Assembly (NCBI RefSeq): GCF_028826155.1
Contig: NZ_JAQGPN010000001.1
Span: 4,713,501-4,777,500 of the forward strand
DNA: 64,000 nt
Reading direction: 5' to 3'
Origin: Mesorhizobium shangrilense
GTDB taxonomy: Bacteria; Pseudomonadota; Alphaproteobacteria; Rhizobiales; Rhizobiaceae
Shown one piece after another: positions 1 through 9,565 of the stretch. The stretch's first letter is position 1, and each line of letters starts with the position of its first letter. The notes below the pieces were generated by a model. That model was given only the letters and a program-made list of their open reading frames with translations, did no database searches and had not been told where the DNA came from. A program made the translations under genes and the position numbers.

Positions 1-1067
1 TGATCGAAGCCCGCAGCCCGCTCGCCCCCGCCGCAGACCAGTCGCGCACCCTCGGCTACGGCTTCCCGGATGATGCGGCCGAGCATCTCGAACTGCTGGC
101 GCGAGGCGACCGGACCGACATCCACATTGTCTTCCAGCGGGTTGCCGATCCGCAGGCTCTTGGCGGTTTCCGCCGCGATGGCGGCGGCCTTCTCCAACTG
201 GGATGCGGGGACCAGCATGCGGCTGGGCGCGTTGCAGCTCTGGCCGCTGTTCCGGGTGCTGCGGATCAGGCCTTCGCGCACCGCGTGCTCCAGATCGACA
301 TCGGGCAGAACGATATTCGCTGCGTTTCCTCCGAGTTCCTGCACGACCCGCTTGAGGGTCGGTGCGGCAGCCTGGGCGATGCGTATGCCCGCGCCGACCG
401 AACCGGTGAAGGAGAGCAGACGCACATCGGGATGCTCCACCAGCGCCGCACCGGCCTTCAGGCGGCCGAGCACGAGATTGAAGCCACCCTTGGGCAGGTC
501 GCTGGCCGCAATCACCTCGGTCAGGATGATCGCCGCCGTCGGGGCGATCTCGCTCGGCTTCAGCACCATCGGACAGCCGGCCGCAATCGCCGCCGCAACC
601 TTGATGCTGATCAGGTGCAACGGCCAGTTCCACGGCGTGATCAGCCCACAAACACCGATTGGTTCACGCACGACCATGGTGCCGCCGCGCTGTTCCGCGA
701 AACGGTAATTGCTCAGTATCTCGCTGTAGTTGCGGTAGTGACCGACTGCGTTGACGATATGGGGGCCGCGCGCGATCCAGAGCGGCGAGCCCATTTCGGC
801 AGTGATGGACTGTGCGATTTCCTCGGCCCGCGCCTCGATCCCATCGGCGATCTGCCCGAGTATCTTTATCCGCTCCGCGACAGGCAGAGCCACCACTGCA
901 CCGGCCGCCGCGACCGCGGCTTTGACAGCCTCGTCCACATCCGCTGCGCCGCCGCCAAGGAAGCGCCCGCAAGCTTGCTCGGTCGCGGGATTGATGGCGT
1001 CGAACTCGTCCGCATCAAGGGGCTGACGCCAGGCGCCGTCGATATAAATACCGCTTCGGGAGATCAT
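1..1067 (-). CDS. Aldehyde dehydrogenase family protein, partial (C-terminus beyond the left edge)
   Basis: NAD(P)-dependent oxidation of an aldehyde to a carboxylate, judged from the fold family. About 355 N-terminal residues are visible. The frame stays open to base 1, so the gene continues outside the window. Visible ALDH landmarks are PWNWP in the cofactor-binding region, FTGSVGAG, the general-base Glu in QELGGNAAN, and the nucleophile Cys at about residue 278 in GQSCNAP. The ATG at 1067 follows an AAGAAGAG ribosome site. It lies 40 bp beyond the amidohydrolase stop on the same strand, so it is probably the last visible gene of the ABC/GMC catabolic operon, where it could oxidise the aldehyde made by the GMC enzyme. 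The substrate is unknown. Confidence 0.9.
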   Translation of the reverse strand, partial: MISRSGIYIDGAWRQPLDADEFDAINPATEQACGRFLGGGAADVDEAVKAAVAAAGAVVALPVAERIKILGQIADGIEARAEEIAQSITAEMGSPLWIARGPHIVNAVGHYRNYSEILSNYRFAEQRGGTMVVREPIGVCGLITPWNWPLHLISIKVAAAIAAGCPMVLKPSEIAPTAAIILTEVIAASDLPKGGFNLVLGRLKAGAALVEHPDVRLLSFTGSVGAGIRIAQAAAPTLKRVVQELGGNAANIVLPDVDLEHAVREGLIRSTRNSGQSCNAPSRMLVPASQLEKAAAIAAETAKSLRIGNPLEDNVDVGPVASRQQFEMLGRIIREAVAEGARLVCGGGERAAGFD

Positions 1068-1107
1068 CTTTATCTCTTCTTGTCTTGGAAATGTCTGTCG
1101 GCGGCCG

Positions 1108-2313
1108 TCAGCTGCAGAGGCTGTCGACGAGCGCCACCCAGTAGGCCATGCCATGGGGCAGCACGGCGTCGTTGAAATCATAGGCGGGATTGTGGACGCT
1201 GGGCCCGTCGCCGACGCCGAGCAGGCAATAAGAACCCGGCTTCTTCTCCAGCATGAAGGCAAAATCTTCCGAGCCGGTTCCAGGGAGCATGACCCCGACG
1301 GCCTGCGCATCGAAGACCGCGAGCGCCGCGTTGCGCGCATCGGTTGTGGCAGCGGGATCGTTCACGGTCGGGGGATAGCGGTGCTCATAGGTCACCTGCG
1401 CCTCGCCTCCATGCGCCTCGGCCGTGGTCTGCGCTATGCGTTTGATGGCAGCCTCGGCCATCGCCTGAACCTCAGGCTCGAAGCACCGCACCGTCCCGGC
1501 AATGGTCACGCTGCCCGGGATGGCGTTGATCGCCTCGCCGCCGTTGATCTGCGTGCAGGACACGACGAGCGCCTTGGCGGGGTCGGCGAGCCTGGACACG
1601 ATCGACTGAAGGCCAAGGACGACATGGCTGCTGATGACGATGGGATCGATGGCCAGATTGGGCTTGGCCGCGTGGCCGCCCTTCCCCATCACCCGGATAT
1701 GGAAAAGATCATAGCCGGCCATGACCGGACCTGGCGCAAACGCCATGCTGCCCGCCGCCAGACCGGGACGGTTATGCAGCCCGAACACCTTGTCGACCGG
1801 GAAGCGCTCGAACAGGCCCTCCTCGATCATGACCCGGGCGCCGCCCTCGTTTTCCTCGGCAGGCTGAAAGATGAAGACGACGCGGCCTTTGAAGCGCCGC
1901 CGCGCCGCAAGGTATTTTGCAGCGCCCAGAAGCATGGCCGTGTGGCCATCATGTCCGCAGGCGTGCATCTTGCCGGGAATGGTCGATGCCCAGGGCAGGT
2001 TAGTAGCCTCGGTGATGTCGAGCGCATCGATATCAGCCCGCAGACCGATGGACGGTCCGCTGCCATCCCCTTCCAGGACGCCGACGACGCCGGTGCCGGC
2101 GATGCCCTCATGCACCTCGATGCCGCCGAAGCTGCGCAGCTTTTCCGCGATGAAACGGGCGGTGTTCACTTCTTCGAACGCCGTCTCGGGATGGGCATGC
2201 AGATGCCGTCGCCAGTTCGTGACCTCCTCGACCTGCGCCAGGATTGCTTCCGCAATTCCGGTCACGGCAGGCGTCTGGTCCTGCGTCGCTTGGGCCAGGT
2301 CATTCGAGGACAT
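1108..2313 (-). CDS. M20 family amidohydrolase (hippurate hydrolase / N-acyl amino acid hydrolase type)
   Basis: Metal-dependent amidohydrolase that typically cleaves an N-acyl or peptide-like amide. The 401-residue length is normal. Signature stretches are RRHLHAHPE near the N-terminus, GLRADIDALDI, the metal ligands in MHACGHDGHTAM, QPAEENEGGARVMI and a C-terminal GTGSEDFAFM. There is no signal peptide, so it is cytoplasmic. The frame is open up to 2334, but the ATG at 2313 is preferred because GGAGG lies 8 bp upstream. The start overlaps the end of the ABC ATPase gene by 14 bp, which implies translational coupling and co-transcription. It probably acts on what the transporter imports. Confidence 0.9.
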   Translation of the reverse strand: MSSNDLAQATQDQTPAVTGIAEAILAQVEEVTNWRRHLHAHPETAFEEVNTARFIAEKLRSFGGIEVHEGIAGTGVVGVLEGDGSGPSIGLRADIDALDITEATNLPWASTIPGKMHACGHDGHTAMLLGAAKYLAARRRFKGRVVFIFQPAEENEGGARVMIEEGLFERFPVDKVFGLHNRPGLAAGSMAFAPGPVMAGYDLFHIRVMGKGGHAAKPNLAIDPIVISSHVVLGLQSIVSRLADPAKALVVSCTQINGGEAINAIPGSVTIAGTVRCFEPEVQAMAEAAIKRIAQTTAEAHGGEAQVTYEHRYPPTVNDPAATTDARNAALAVFDAQAVGVMLPGTGSEDFAFMLEKKPGSYCLLGVGDGPSVHNPAYDFNDAVLPHGMAYWVALVDSLCS

Positions 2314-4141
2314 AGTGGCCGCCTCCAAGATCACGGTAGTTGCGCTTGGTCAGCGCCTGCTCGGTGACGAGATCGTCGCGACGCACCGGTTCGCTCTGAA
2401 CGTTGCCGATATGGGCGCGGCGGCTCGGGTCGGGAACAGGGACAGCCGAGAGCAGCCGCTGCGTATAGGGATGGGCAGGGTTGCCGAAGACCGCAGATCG
2501 GGGTCCGATCTCCACGATCTCGCCGAAATACATCACGGCGACGCGATGGCTCAGCCGCTCGACCACGGCCATGTCGTGCGAGATGAACAGGAACCCGATC
2601 CCGTAGCGATCCTGCAGGTCCATGAACAGGTTCAGCACCTGCGCCTTGACCGAGACGTCCAGCGCCGACACCGCTTCGTCTGCGACGATGACCTTCGGCT
2701 TCAGAGCAAGAGCACGGGCAATGCATATCCGCTGGCGCTGGCCGCCGGAGAATTCATGCGGGCGGCGCGAGACCATGTCGGCCGAGAGCCCGACTTCCTC
2801 GAGCAGACGGCGCGCCGTCTCAAGCCCCTCGGCCCGGCTGAACCCGTGCGCCAGCATCGGTTCAGCGATGGCGTCGCCGATCCGAATACGCGGGTTGAGG
2901 CTGGCGTAGGGATCCTGGAACACCATCTGGATGTTCCTGCGGGCCTCGCGCAACTGCTGCTTGCCAAAATCCGTCATCGACTTGCCGCCGATCGTAATGC
3001 GGCCCGCATCAATCTTCTGCAGGCCCATCACGCTGCGCGCCACCGTCGTCTTGCCGCAGCCCGATTCACCCACGATCGACAGCGTCTCGCCCGCCTTCAG
3101 GTCGAAACTGACGCTCTTGACGGCGCGGACGACATTCTTGCGCAGGATCGACTTGCCCGCGGCCACCTCGAAGCTGACCGCGATATCCTTGACGTTCAGC
3201 ACGGTCTCCTGCGGCGCTTCCGCCAGGTCTGCCCGTGCCGCCGGGGCTTGTTCGTCGCCGATCAGCGCAAAGCGTTCGGGCTTGGCGCGGCCGCGCATGC
3301 TGCCGATGATCGGCACCGCCGAGAGCAGCCGCTGCGTGTAGGGCTCGCCCGGCGCCTCGAAGATCTGGCGCGACGCCGCCTTCTCCACCGCCTGGCCATG
3401 CCGCATGACGACGACGTCGTCGGCCACTTCGGCGACCACGCCCATGTCATGGGTGATGAACATGATCGCAGTCTGGTCCTCCACCTGGATCTGCTTGATC
3501 AGGTCGACGATGTTGGCCTGCGTGGTGACGTCCAGCGCGGTCGTGGGCTCGTCAGCGATGAGCAGGTCGGGACTGCAGGCCAGCGCCATCGCGATCATCA
3601 CGCGCTGGCGTTGTCCGCCGGAGAGCTGATGCGGATAGTCCGACACACGGCGCGCGGCGTTCGGAATCCGGACCTTGTCGAGAAGCCGGATCACCTGATG
3701 CGTCAGGTTGCTTCCGTCACCCTTGCCGTGCCGGCGAAGCACTTCCTCGATCTGCATGCCGATCGGGAAGACCGGATTCAGCGAAGTCATCGGCTCCTGG
3801 AAGATCATGCCGATGCGGTTGCCGCGCATGTCCTCCATCTCACGCTCCTTCAGCGTGAGGAGGTTGCGGCCATGCAGCAGGACGCCGCCGGTCGTGATGG
3901 TCGTCTTTGGCATCAGGCGCATAATGGACAGGGCGGACACGCTCTTGCCCGAACCGGATTCGCCCACCACGGCCAGGGTCCGGCCTCTGGGGATGTCGAA
4001 CGACAGGTCGCGCACCAGGGAAATCGGGCCGTTCTCGCCCGGAACCGAGATGCACAGGTCGCGCACCGCCAGGACGGGCTGCTGCGAGGTCGCCTCGCTG
4101 CCGCCTGGACGCTGCGCCGTGATGATGTCGGTCTCTCCCAT
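2300..4141 (-). CDS. Fused dipeptide/opine-type ABC transporter ATP-binding protein (DppD-DppF-like)
   Basis: Two complete ABC ATPase domains in one 613-residue chain, energising import by the adjacent permeases. Domain 1 has Walker A GESGSGKS, signature LSGGQRQR and Walker [13 protein letters not shown]. Domain 2 has [16 protein letters not shown] and [12 protein letters not shown]. Each domain is followed by the oligopeptide-ATPase C-terminal extension ([12 protein letters not shown] in the second, a similar [11 protein letters not shown] in the first). The ATG at 4141 is preferred over an in-frame start at 4189 because it has a GAGG site and lies just after the DppC-like stop at 4146. The fused layout is common in Rhizobiales peptide and opine importers. 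Confidence 0.93.
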   Translation of the reverse strand: MGETDIITAQRPGGSEATSQQPVLAVRDLCISVPGENGPISLVRDLSFDIPRGRTLAVVGESGSGKSVSALSIMRLMPKTTITTGGVLLHGRNLLTLKEREMEDMRGNRIGMIFQEPMTSLNPVFPIGMQIEEVLRRHGKGDGSNLTHQVIRLLDKVRIPNAARRVSDYPHQLSGGQRQRVMIAMALACSPDLLIADEPTTALDVTTQANIVDLIKQIQVEDQTAIMFITHDMGVVAEVADDVVVMRHGQAVEKAASRQIFEAPGEPYTQRLLSAVPIIGSMRGRAKPERFALIGDEQAPAARADLAEAPQETVLNVKDIAVSFEVAAGKSILRKNVVRAVKSVSFDLKAGETLSIVGESGCGKTTVARSVMGLQKIDAGRITIGGKSMTDFGKQQLREARRNIQMVFQDPYASLNPRIRIGDAIAEPMLAHGFSRAEGLETARRLLEEVGLSADMVSRRPHEFSGGQRQRICIARALALKPKVIVADEAVSALDVSVKAQVLNLFMDLQDRYGIGFLFISHDMAVVERLSHRVAVMYFGEIVEIGPRSAVFGNPAHPYTQRLLSAVPVPDPSRRAHIGNVQSEPVRRDDLVTEQALTKRNYRDLGGGHYVLE

Positions 4142-4145
4142 CTCG

Positions 4146-4982
4146 TTACCTCGGCGCCTTCGGATCGAGCAGGTCGCGCAGACCGTCACCCATCATGTTG
4201 ATCGAAAAGACCGCGATCGACAGGAACACCGCCGGGAAGACGATGATCATGAACTTGACCTGCCAGAGCATCCGGCCCTCGGCGATAATGTTGCCCCAGG
4301 ACGGGATCGACGGCGGCGTGCCGGCGCCGATGAAGGACATGATCGCCTCCATGATCATCGCAGCGGCAAAGATGTAGGTCGCCTGCACGACCAGCGGCGC
4401 GAACGTGTTGGGAAGGATGTGCCGCACGATGATCGTCGGCGTGCGGGTGCCCGAGACCATCGCCGCCTCGACATAGGTGCGCTCGCGCAGCGAGAGGACG
4501 CTGCCGCGAACGAGGCGCACGACCCGCGGGATCTCGGAGACGGTGATCGCAATGATGACGTTGAGCACCGAGCCGCGCATCAGGGCCGTCATGGCGATGG
4601 CGAGCAGCACGGCGGGGATCGACATCAGGCCGTCCATGATCCGCATGACGACCATGTCGACGATGCGGAAATAGCCCGAGACCAGACCGATCAGAAGACC
4701 AATCACCGTGGCCAGGATCGCCACCGAAAAGCCGATGAGCAGCGAGATGCGCCCCCCGTAGAGCACCCGGGAGTAGAGATCGCGTCCGTAGGTGTCGGTT
4801 CCGAACCAGTGCTTGGCGGAAGGCTCGAGCGTCCGCGCGATCGGATTCATGGTCAGCGGATCAACCGTCCCAAGCCAGGGGGCGAAGACGAAGAGCAGCG
4901 TGATGAGCAGCAGGATGCCGCCGCCCACCGTGATGCTCGGATTGCGGAGCGCGGCCCGCCAAATGCTTCTGTTGGAGTGCAT
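4146..4982 (-). CDS. ABC transporter permease, DppC-like
   Basis: Inner-membrane permease of the peptide/opine family (BPD_transp_1), 278 residues. An N-terminal membrane segment lies at about residues 15-38. It is followed by the family stretch [21 protein letters not shown] and several more helices. The cytoplasmic EAA-type loop, which docks the ATPase, is [23 protein letters not shown]. It ends ...LLDPKAPR. It is separated by 3-4 bp from both the upstream DppB-like gene and the downstream ATPase gene, so the four transporter genes form one operon. It should pair with the DppB-like protein as a heterodimeric channel. Confidence 0.93.
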   Translation of the reverse strand: MHSNRSIWRAALRNPSITVGGGILLLITLLFVFAPWLGTVDPLTMNPIARTLEPSAKHWFGTDTYGRDLYSRVLYGGRISLLIGFSVAILATVIGLLIGLVSGYFRIVDMVVMRIMDGLMSIPAVLLAIAMTALMRGSVLNVIIAITVSEIPRVVRLVRGSVLSLRERTYVEAAMVSGTRTPTIIVRHILPNTFAPLVVQATYIFAAAMIMEAIMSFIGAGTPPSIPSWGNIIAEGRMLWQVKFMIIVFPAVFLSIAVFSINMMGDGLRDLLDPKAPR

Positions 4983-4985
4983 CGC

Positions 4986-5927
4986 TCAGTACCGGATTCG
5001 CGGGTCAAGGACGACGTAGCAGATGTCGATCAGCAGGTTGACGAGGACATAGACGAAGGAAAACAACAGCATGATGCCCTGGATGACGGGGTAGTCACGC
5101 CGCAGGATCGCGTCGATCGTCAGCCGGCCGAGCCCCGGGATGCCGAAGACGCTCTCGGTCACGACGGCTCCGCCGATCAGAAGCGCGACACCGACGCCGA
5201 TGACTGTCACGATCGGGTTGGAGGCATTGCGCAACGCATGCAGGAACAGGATGCGCTTGCTGCGCAGACCCTTGGCGCGGGCCGTGCGGATATAGTCCTC
5301 AGACAGGACCTCCAGCATCGCTGCGCGGGTGATGCGCGCGATCAGCGCAATATAGACCAGCCCTAGGGCCACCGACGGCAGCACAAGATGCCTCAGCCAA
5401 GGCAGTACGCCGTCAGCCAGGTAAGCGTATCCCTGAACCGGGAACCATCTCAGCTCCAGGGCGAAATAGCGCGCCAGGACATAGCCGATGATGAAGACAG
5501 GCACCGAAAACGCGGAAATCGCAAACAGCATCACCAGCCTGTCGGCGATGGTGTTGACCTTTGCAGCCGCCAGGACGCCCATGGGCACGGCAACGACGAC
5601 GGCCAGGATGATGGTCAGGAACATCAGCGACAGCGTCGGCTCGATCCTCTGGGCGATCAGCTCGACAACGGGCGTGCCGTTCATGATCGAATTGCCGAAA
5701 TCCAGTCGGGCGATGTCGCCCAGCCAGCTGGCATAGCGCACAAGGAAGGAGTCGTTCAGGCCAAGCGCTTCGCGGATCTTCTCCACGTCGGCTGCGGTGG
5801 CGTTCGGTCCCGCGATGACATGCGCGGGATCGCCGGGCGTCAGATACAGCAGCGAGAACACCACGATCGACACCACGAAAAGGACTGGCACGATCGAGAT
5901 GAGGCGACTTGCAATCGGCTTGTACAC
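4986..5927 (-). CDS. ABC transporter permease, DppB-like
   Basis: Second inner-membrane subunit of the importer, 313 residues. The N-terminal helix (residues about 8-30) is followed by [13 protein letters not shown], characteristic of DppB/OppB proteins. Later features are [19 protein letters not shown], the coupling loop [24 protein letters not shown], and the C-terminal tail [15 protein letters not shown]...DPRIRY. It lies downstream of the binding-protein gene after an 86-bp gap that contains a strong stem-loop, and 3 bp upstream of the DppC-like gene. Confidence 0.93.
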   Translation of the reverse strand: MYKPIASRLISIVPVLFVVSIVVFSLLYLTPGDPAHVIAGPNATAADVEKIREALGLNDSFLVRYASWLGDIARLDFGNSIMNGTPVVELIAQRIEPTLSLMFLTIILAVVVAVPMGVLAAAKVNTIADRLVMLFAISAFSVPVFIIGYVLARYFALELRWFPVQGYAYLADGVLPWLRHLVLPSVALGLVYIALIARITRAAMLEVLSEDYIRTARAKGLRSKRILFLHALRNASNPIVTVIGVGVALLIGGAVVTESVFGIPGLGRLTIDAILRRDYPVIQGIMLLFSFVYVLVNLLIDICYVVLDPRIRY

Positions 5928-5965
5928 AGAAGCGTTCCTAACTTTGCCGATGACACGAAAAGGCG

Positions 5966-5998
5966 GAGCGGCTGCCGGGTTCGCCCTTGCAGCCGCTC
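5966..5998 (-). terminator. Intercistronic stem-loop between binding-protein and permease genes
   Basis: A perfect 10-bp inverted repeat (GAGCGGCTGC / GCAGCCGCTC) encloses a further GGG...CCC stem, giving a long stable hairpin. It follows the stop codon of the binding-protein gene on its transcribed strand and has no T-run after it. Such hairpins usually stabilise the upstream mRNA or partly terminate transcription, which would keep the binding protein in excess over the permeases. The structure is seen in the sequence. The function is inferred. Confidence 0.55.
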
Positions 5999-6013
5999 GC
6001 AGTCAGACAAGCG

Positions 6014-7591
6014 TCACTTGCGCTCGAGATTCCAGAAGACCGGAATCGAGGACGGGATGATGCCTTCGAAGCCGCTGCGATAGGCGGCCGGCTGCGCGAT
6101 CTGACCCCACATCACGGCGGGAGTTATCTCGTAGGCGCGCTCCGAGATACGATCCGCCAGCTGCTTGCGCTCTTCCTCCGACGTGGCGCGCGGGAACGCA
6201 GCCAGGTACTCGCCCATCTTCTCGTCGCAGTGCCAGCCGGCATAGTCGACGCAGTTGCGCGCGGTGTAGAAGTGCGTGTTCGGCAGGCTGAGATCGAGAC
6301 CGGTGGCATGCACGCCGAACAGATGCCAGGCTTCCGGATTGGCGCGGGTGCTCAGCACGCTGGCCCAGTCCATCGCCTGCAGTTCGACGTTGAAGCCGAC
6401 CTGACGCAGCCAGTCGGCCGCGACCGCCGACGACACACGCGTCGCATCGATGTCGGTGGCCTGAAGAATGACGATCTTCTCGCCATTGTACTTCGTCTTG
6501 GCCAAGGCTTCCTTCGCCAGCTCCACCGACGGGGCCTCGGGGGAGATCGACCCGGCCGTGGTCTCGTAAGGCGTGCCGCACAGGAAGAACGACTTGCAGT
6601 CGGGCACCGTGTACTGGCCACTCAGCCCCAACGCTGCAGGAACCGAATTCTGGTCCACCACGCTCCAGAGAACGCGGCGGATCTCCGGATCGTCAAACGG
6701 CGCCAGGCGGTGGTTCAGCCGGAAATAGCCCTGGTACATGTTCACGCCGGTGAACGACAGCACCTTGATGTTCGGGTCGCCTTCCAGAACCGGCAGCAAG
6801 TCGAACGGCGGATATTGTACGTAGTCGATCTCGCCAGCGGTCAGAGCGGTCGCGGCGGTGACCGCATCCGGCAGCGTCTTGATCACGAGTTCGTCGATGT
6901 TGACGACCTTGGCGCCAGCCATGAAATCTGCCGGCTCGCTGCGCGGGACATAGCTGTCGTTCCGCTTCAGCACCATCGTGTCACCCTGACGGTGACGCTC
7001 GCGGTCATAGACGAACGGACCCGAGCCGACGACTTCCTGCAGCTGCACATTGGCCGGCGTCTCCGCCAGGCGCTTGGGCATCATGAAGGCGACCGGCGCG
7101 TTCGGATGGCCGAGCGCAGTGGTGATGAGGCCGAAAGGCTCCTTCAGCTTGATCGTGAACTCGGTCGCGCTGTCCGCCGTGATGGCGTCGGTCGCGTTGC
7201 GCAGCTGGACGCCAAGAGCGGCGACTTCCCACCAGCGCTTGATCGAAGCGACGACGTCTTCCGAGGTGACGGGAGCGCCGTCATGCCACTTCAGGCCGTC
7301 ACGCAGCTTGAAGCTCCAGGTCAGGTTGTCGTCGCTCACCGTCCAGGTGTCGACCATCTGCGGCTTGATATTCCCGGCGCCGTCCATCGCGAACAGGGTG
7401 TCGTACACCATGTAGCCGAAGGTCCGCGTGATGTAGGCGGTGGTGAAGTGCGGGTCGAGGGTGACGATCTCGGCCTCGAGCACGGCCGTGAGCGACTTGT
7501 TCCCTTCGGCGGCGGCGCTACCCGCGAAACCGACCTGCGCAACCCAGAGCGCAACCGCACTGGCTGCAAGCCCCTTGATAAACCTGTTCAT
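6014..7591 (-). CDS. ABC transporter substrate-binding protein, family 5 (peptide/nickel/opine type)
   Basis: Periplasmic solute receptor of the importer, 525 residues, normal for the SBP_bac_5 family. The N-terminus is a Sec signal peptide (MNRFIKGLAASAVALWVAQV..., likely cut after GSAAA). The mature part has the family hallmark LTWSFKLRDGLKWHDGAPVTSEDVVASI, then VGSGPFVYDRE and ILQATDIDATRVSSAVAADWLRQVGF. Cysteines occur in pairs at CKSFFLCG and NCVDYAGWHC. It precedes the permease and ATPase genes in the same transcription unit and follows the GMC gene by 18 bp. The ligand cannot be told from sequence; peptides, opines and similar amine compounds are typical. Confidence 0.93.
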   Translation of the reverse strand: MNRFIKGLAASAVALWVAQVGFAGSAAAEGNKSLTAVLEAEIVTLDPHFTTAYITRTFGYMVYDTLFAMDGAGNIKPQMVDTWTVSDDNLTWSFKLRDGLKWHDGAPVTSEDVVASIKRWWEVAALGVQLRNATDAITADSATEFTIKLKEPFGLITTALGHPNAPVAFMMPKRLAETPANVQLQEVVGSGPFVYDRERHRQGDTMVLKRNDSYVPRSEPADFMAGAKVVNIDELVIKTLPDAVTAATALTAGEIDYVQYPPFDLLPVLEGDPNIKVLSFTGVNMYQGYFRLNHRLAPFDDPEIRRVLWSVVDQNSVPAALGLSGQYTVPDCKSFFLCGTPYETTAGSISPEAPSVELAKEALAKTKYNGEKIVILQATDIDATRVSSAVAADWLRQVGFNVELQAMDWASVLSTRANPEAWHLFGVHATGLDLSLPNTHFYTARNCVDYAGWHCDEKMGEYLAAFPRATSEEERKQLADRISERAYEITPAVMWGQIAQPAAYRSGFEGIIPSSIPVFWNLERK

Positions 7592-7609
7592 GATACGACG
7601 GCTCTCCCT

Positions 7610-9202
7610 TCAGTGAATCTCGTCTATGAGCGCAGCAGCCTTCTCACCGATCATGATGGCTGTTGCGTTGGTGTTTCCGCCGATGTGATCGGGGAAGATG
7701 GACACGTCCGCCACCCACAGGCCGTCCACGCCGCGGACGTTGAGGTCCGGCGTCACCACGGAGTCGGGATCGTTGCCCATGCGGCAGGTTCCGGCCGGGT
7801 GATAGAAGGGACGGGTGTTGGAGCGGATGAATTTGTCGTCGCGGCCGGCTCCCTCGTCGGGAACGTCCAGGAACCGCACGAAACGGCTGCGCAGCGGCTC
7901 GCTTTTGACCAGATCGCGCACCCATTTCAGCGAATAGCGCATCGCCTCGTAGTCGTCGGGATGATCAAGGTAGCGGGGGAATATGCGGATCGGATCGGCC
8001 GGGTTGGCCGAGGCCAGTTCAAGATGCCCGCGGCTCTGCGGATAGTTCGCATTGACCAGGATGGTGATAAGGTTGCGCCTCGGGAACACCCGTTTTCCGT
8101 TCCGCATGAAGCTGCCATACGCAAACAGCAGGAACTGCATGTCGGTGTGCTTGAGCTGGGGCTGCGACCGGAAGAAGCCGATCAGCTGCGCCGACGGCGT
8201 TCCCATCGGTCCCCTGCCCCGCAGAAGCCAGTCGGCGAAGGCCAGCGCACCCCGGAGCGGGCTGCGATAGGAATTGCTGGTCGGCTCGTTGAGCTCGGCC
8301 AGGACATACATCCCGGGATGCTCCATCAGGTTCCTCCCGACCTGCCGGTTGACCACCTGCGCGTCGATGCCGTGCTGCTTCAGCGCGGCGGGATCGCCGA
8401 TGCCCGACAGCATGAGGATCTGCGGGGTGTTGATTGAGCCCGCCGACAGGATGACGCCCTTGCGCGCCTTGAGCGTCTCGATGCGACCGTTGCGCTCGAT
8501 CTCGACACCCACGGCGCGGCCGCCTTCCAGAACCACCTTGCGCACCAGCGCGCCGTCGAACACTGCGAGGTTCTTGCGGCCCAGGTTCGGCTTGACATAT
8601 GCATCCCAGGTCGACGCACGCTTGCCGTTCTTCGTCGTGCCCTGGTTCCACGCAACGCCGTCCTCATCCACGCCGTTGATGTCGGCGACTTCCCGGATGC
8701 CCATGTTCTTGACGCTCTCAAGCACGGTGCGGGAAACCGGATGGCGGAACCGAAGCTGCTCGACATTTTGCGGACCCTGCCCGCCGCGCCATTGGTTGGG
8801 TCCGAAATCCGACGTCTCCATGCGGCGGAACACCGGCAGCATGTCGCGCCAGCTCCAGCCGGCGTTGCCCATCTCCGCCCAACGGTCGAAATCCGCGGCA
8901 CGTGCACGGACATAGATCATGCCGTTGATGGCAGACGATCCGCCCGGCACCCGACCGCGCGGCCAGGCCTCGACCAACCCGTTGCGGGTTGGATCGGGCT
9001 CGGTCTGGTATTTCCAGTCATAGCGCTCGTTGCCGATCGTATAGAGCAACGCGGCGGGAACGCTCGTGATGTTCAACTTCTCGCGTGTGCCGCTCTCGAC
9101 GAGCGCGACCGAGCGGTTTGACTGCTCGGTAAGCCTGGACGCAACGGCGCATCCTGCGCTTCCCGCGCCAACCACGACAAAGTCAAACTCCATTCGTTCC
9201 AT
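7610..9202 (-). CDS. GMC family FAD-dependent oxidoreductase (choline/alcohol dehydrogenase-like)
   Basis: Flavoprotein oxidising a primary alcohol to an aldehyde. It is 530 residues from the ATG at 9202. The N-terminal ADP-binding fold is FDFVVVGAGSAGCAVASRL. GMC signature 1 lies around GRVPGGSSAINGMIYVRA and signature 2 around GVILSAGSINTPQILMLSGIG. The C-terminal catalytic region has FYHPAGTCRMG (active-site His) and GGNTNATAIMIGEKAA. The frame is open to 9274, but FAD-fold spacing favours 9202 or 9193. As the first gene of the minus-strand cluster it is divergent from the AraC regulator. Together with the ALDH it could convert an alcohol to an acid. Confidence 0.92.
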   Translation of the reverse strand: MERMEFDFVVVGAGSAGCAVASRLTEQSNRSVALVESGTREKLNITSVPAALLYTIGNERYDWKYQTEPDPTRNGLVEAWPRGRVPGGSSAINGMIYVRARAADFDRWAEMGNAGWSWRDMLPVFRRMETSDFGPNQWRGGQGPQNVEQLRFRHPVSRTVLESVKNMGIREVADINGVDEDGVAWNQGTTKNGKRASTWDAYVKPNLGRKNLAVFDGALVRKVVLEGGRAVGVEIERNGRIETLKARKGVILSAGSINTPQILMLSGIGDPAALKQHGIDAQVVNRQVGRNLMEHPGMYVLAELNEPTSNSYRSPLRGALAFADWLLRGRGPMGTPSAQLIGFFRSQPQLKHTDMQFLLFAYGSFMRNGKRVFPRRNLITILVNANYPQSRGHLELASANPADPIRIFPRYLDHPDDYEAMRYSLKWVRDLVKSEPLRSRFVRFLDVPDEGAGRDDKFIRSNTRPFYHPAGTCRMGNDPDSVVTPDLNVRGVDGLWVADVSIFPDHIGGNTNATAIMIGEKAAALIDEIH

Positions 9203-9565
9203 CTTCAGCTTGCCGGGATTTTCTCTCGAGCAGCGCCCGTCGACCGGCCGCTCATTGGCGACCTGACCTGCCAACCGCCCTCCAAGCAGTCAACCTGCCG
9301 GAACCGCCGGACTTATGGGAAATGCACTTTCTTTTGTCGCACCACGCGCGCCGCAGCAGAGAGAAACGGGTTTTCAGCTGCAAGAACAAACAGTTGCGAT
9401 TTGCGGGACAGAATGTCCCATACGCATGGTCAACGCCGGGCTGCTTTACAGCCTCTTGGGCCCTGCTTATGAAGACGTCAGGCTCACCTCGACCAACTTG
9501 GTGTCGCCCCTTGGCTACTATGCCAATCCTGAGGCGCTTGATATCGGACGGACTATCCGACTGCC
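9203..9565. other. Divergent control region between GMC gene and AraC-type regulator
   Basis: A 363-bp non-coding stretch between two divergent genes. It holds a perfect inverted repeat at 9405-9419 (described separately). It also holds a second one, TCGGA-N7-TCCGA at 9544-9560, ending 5 bp before the regulator start. A TATCCG hexamer at 9554-9559 sits 6 bp before the regulator ATG and could be a -10 element, but no convincing -35 was seen. Short open frames here lack family resemblance. The promoter of the minus-strand operon should also lie here. Confidence 0.5.
9405..9419. promoter_or_regulatory. Candidate operator: GGGACA-GAA-TGTCCC inverted repeat
   Basis: Perfect 6-bp arms separated by 3 bp, lying roughly midway in the divergent AraC/GMC intergenic region. 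AraC-family proteins more often bind direct repeats, whereas a palindrome suits a dimeric regulator. It could therefore be a site for the adjacent regulator or for another factor. The repeat is seen directly. The role is inferred. Confidence 0.4.

Noticed and set aside
1871..4201. Long plus-strand open frame (776 codons) across the amidohydrolase and ABC ATPase genes
   Set aside because: It is the antisense of two genes with complete family motifs; its translation is rich in His, Arg, Asp and Gln with no recognisable domain, as is usual for antisense frames in GC-rich DNA.
5987..8437. Plus-strand open frame of 816 codons opposite the binding protein and GMC genes
   Set aside because: Both genes on the other strand have signal peptide or FAD motifs; this frame has none.
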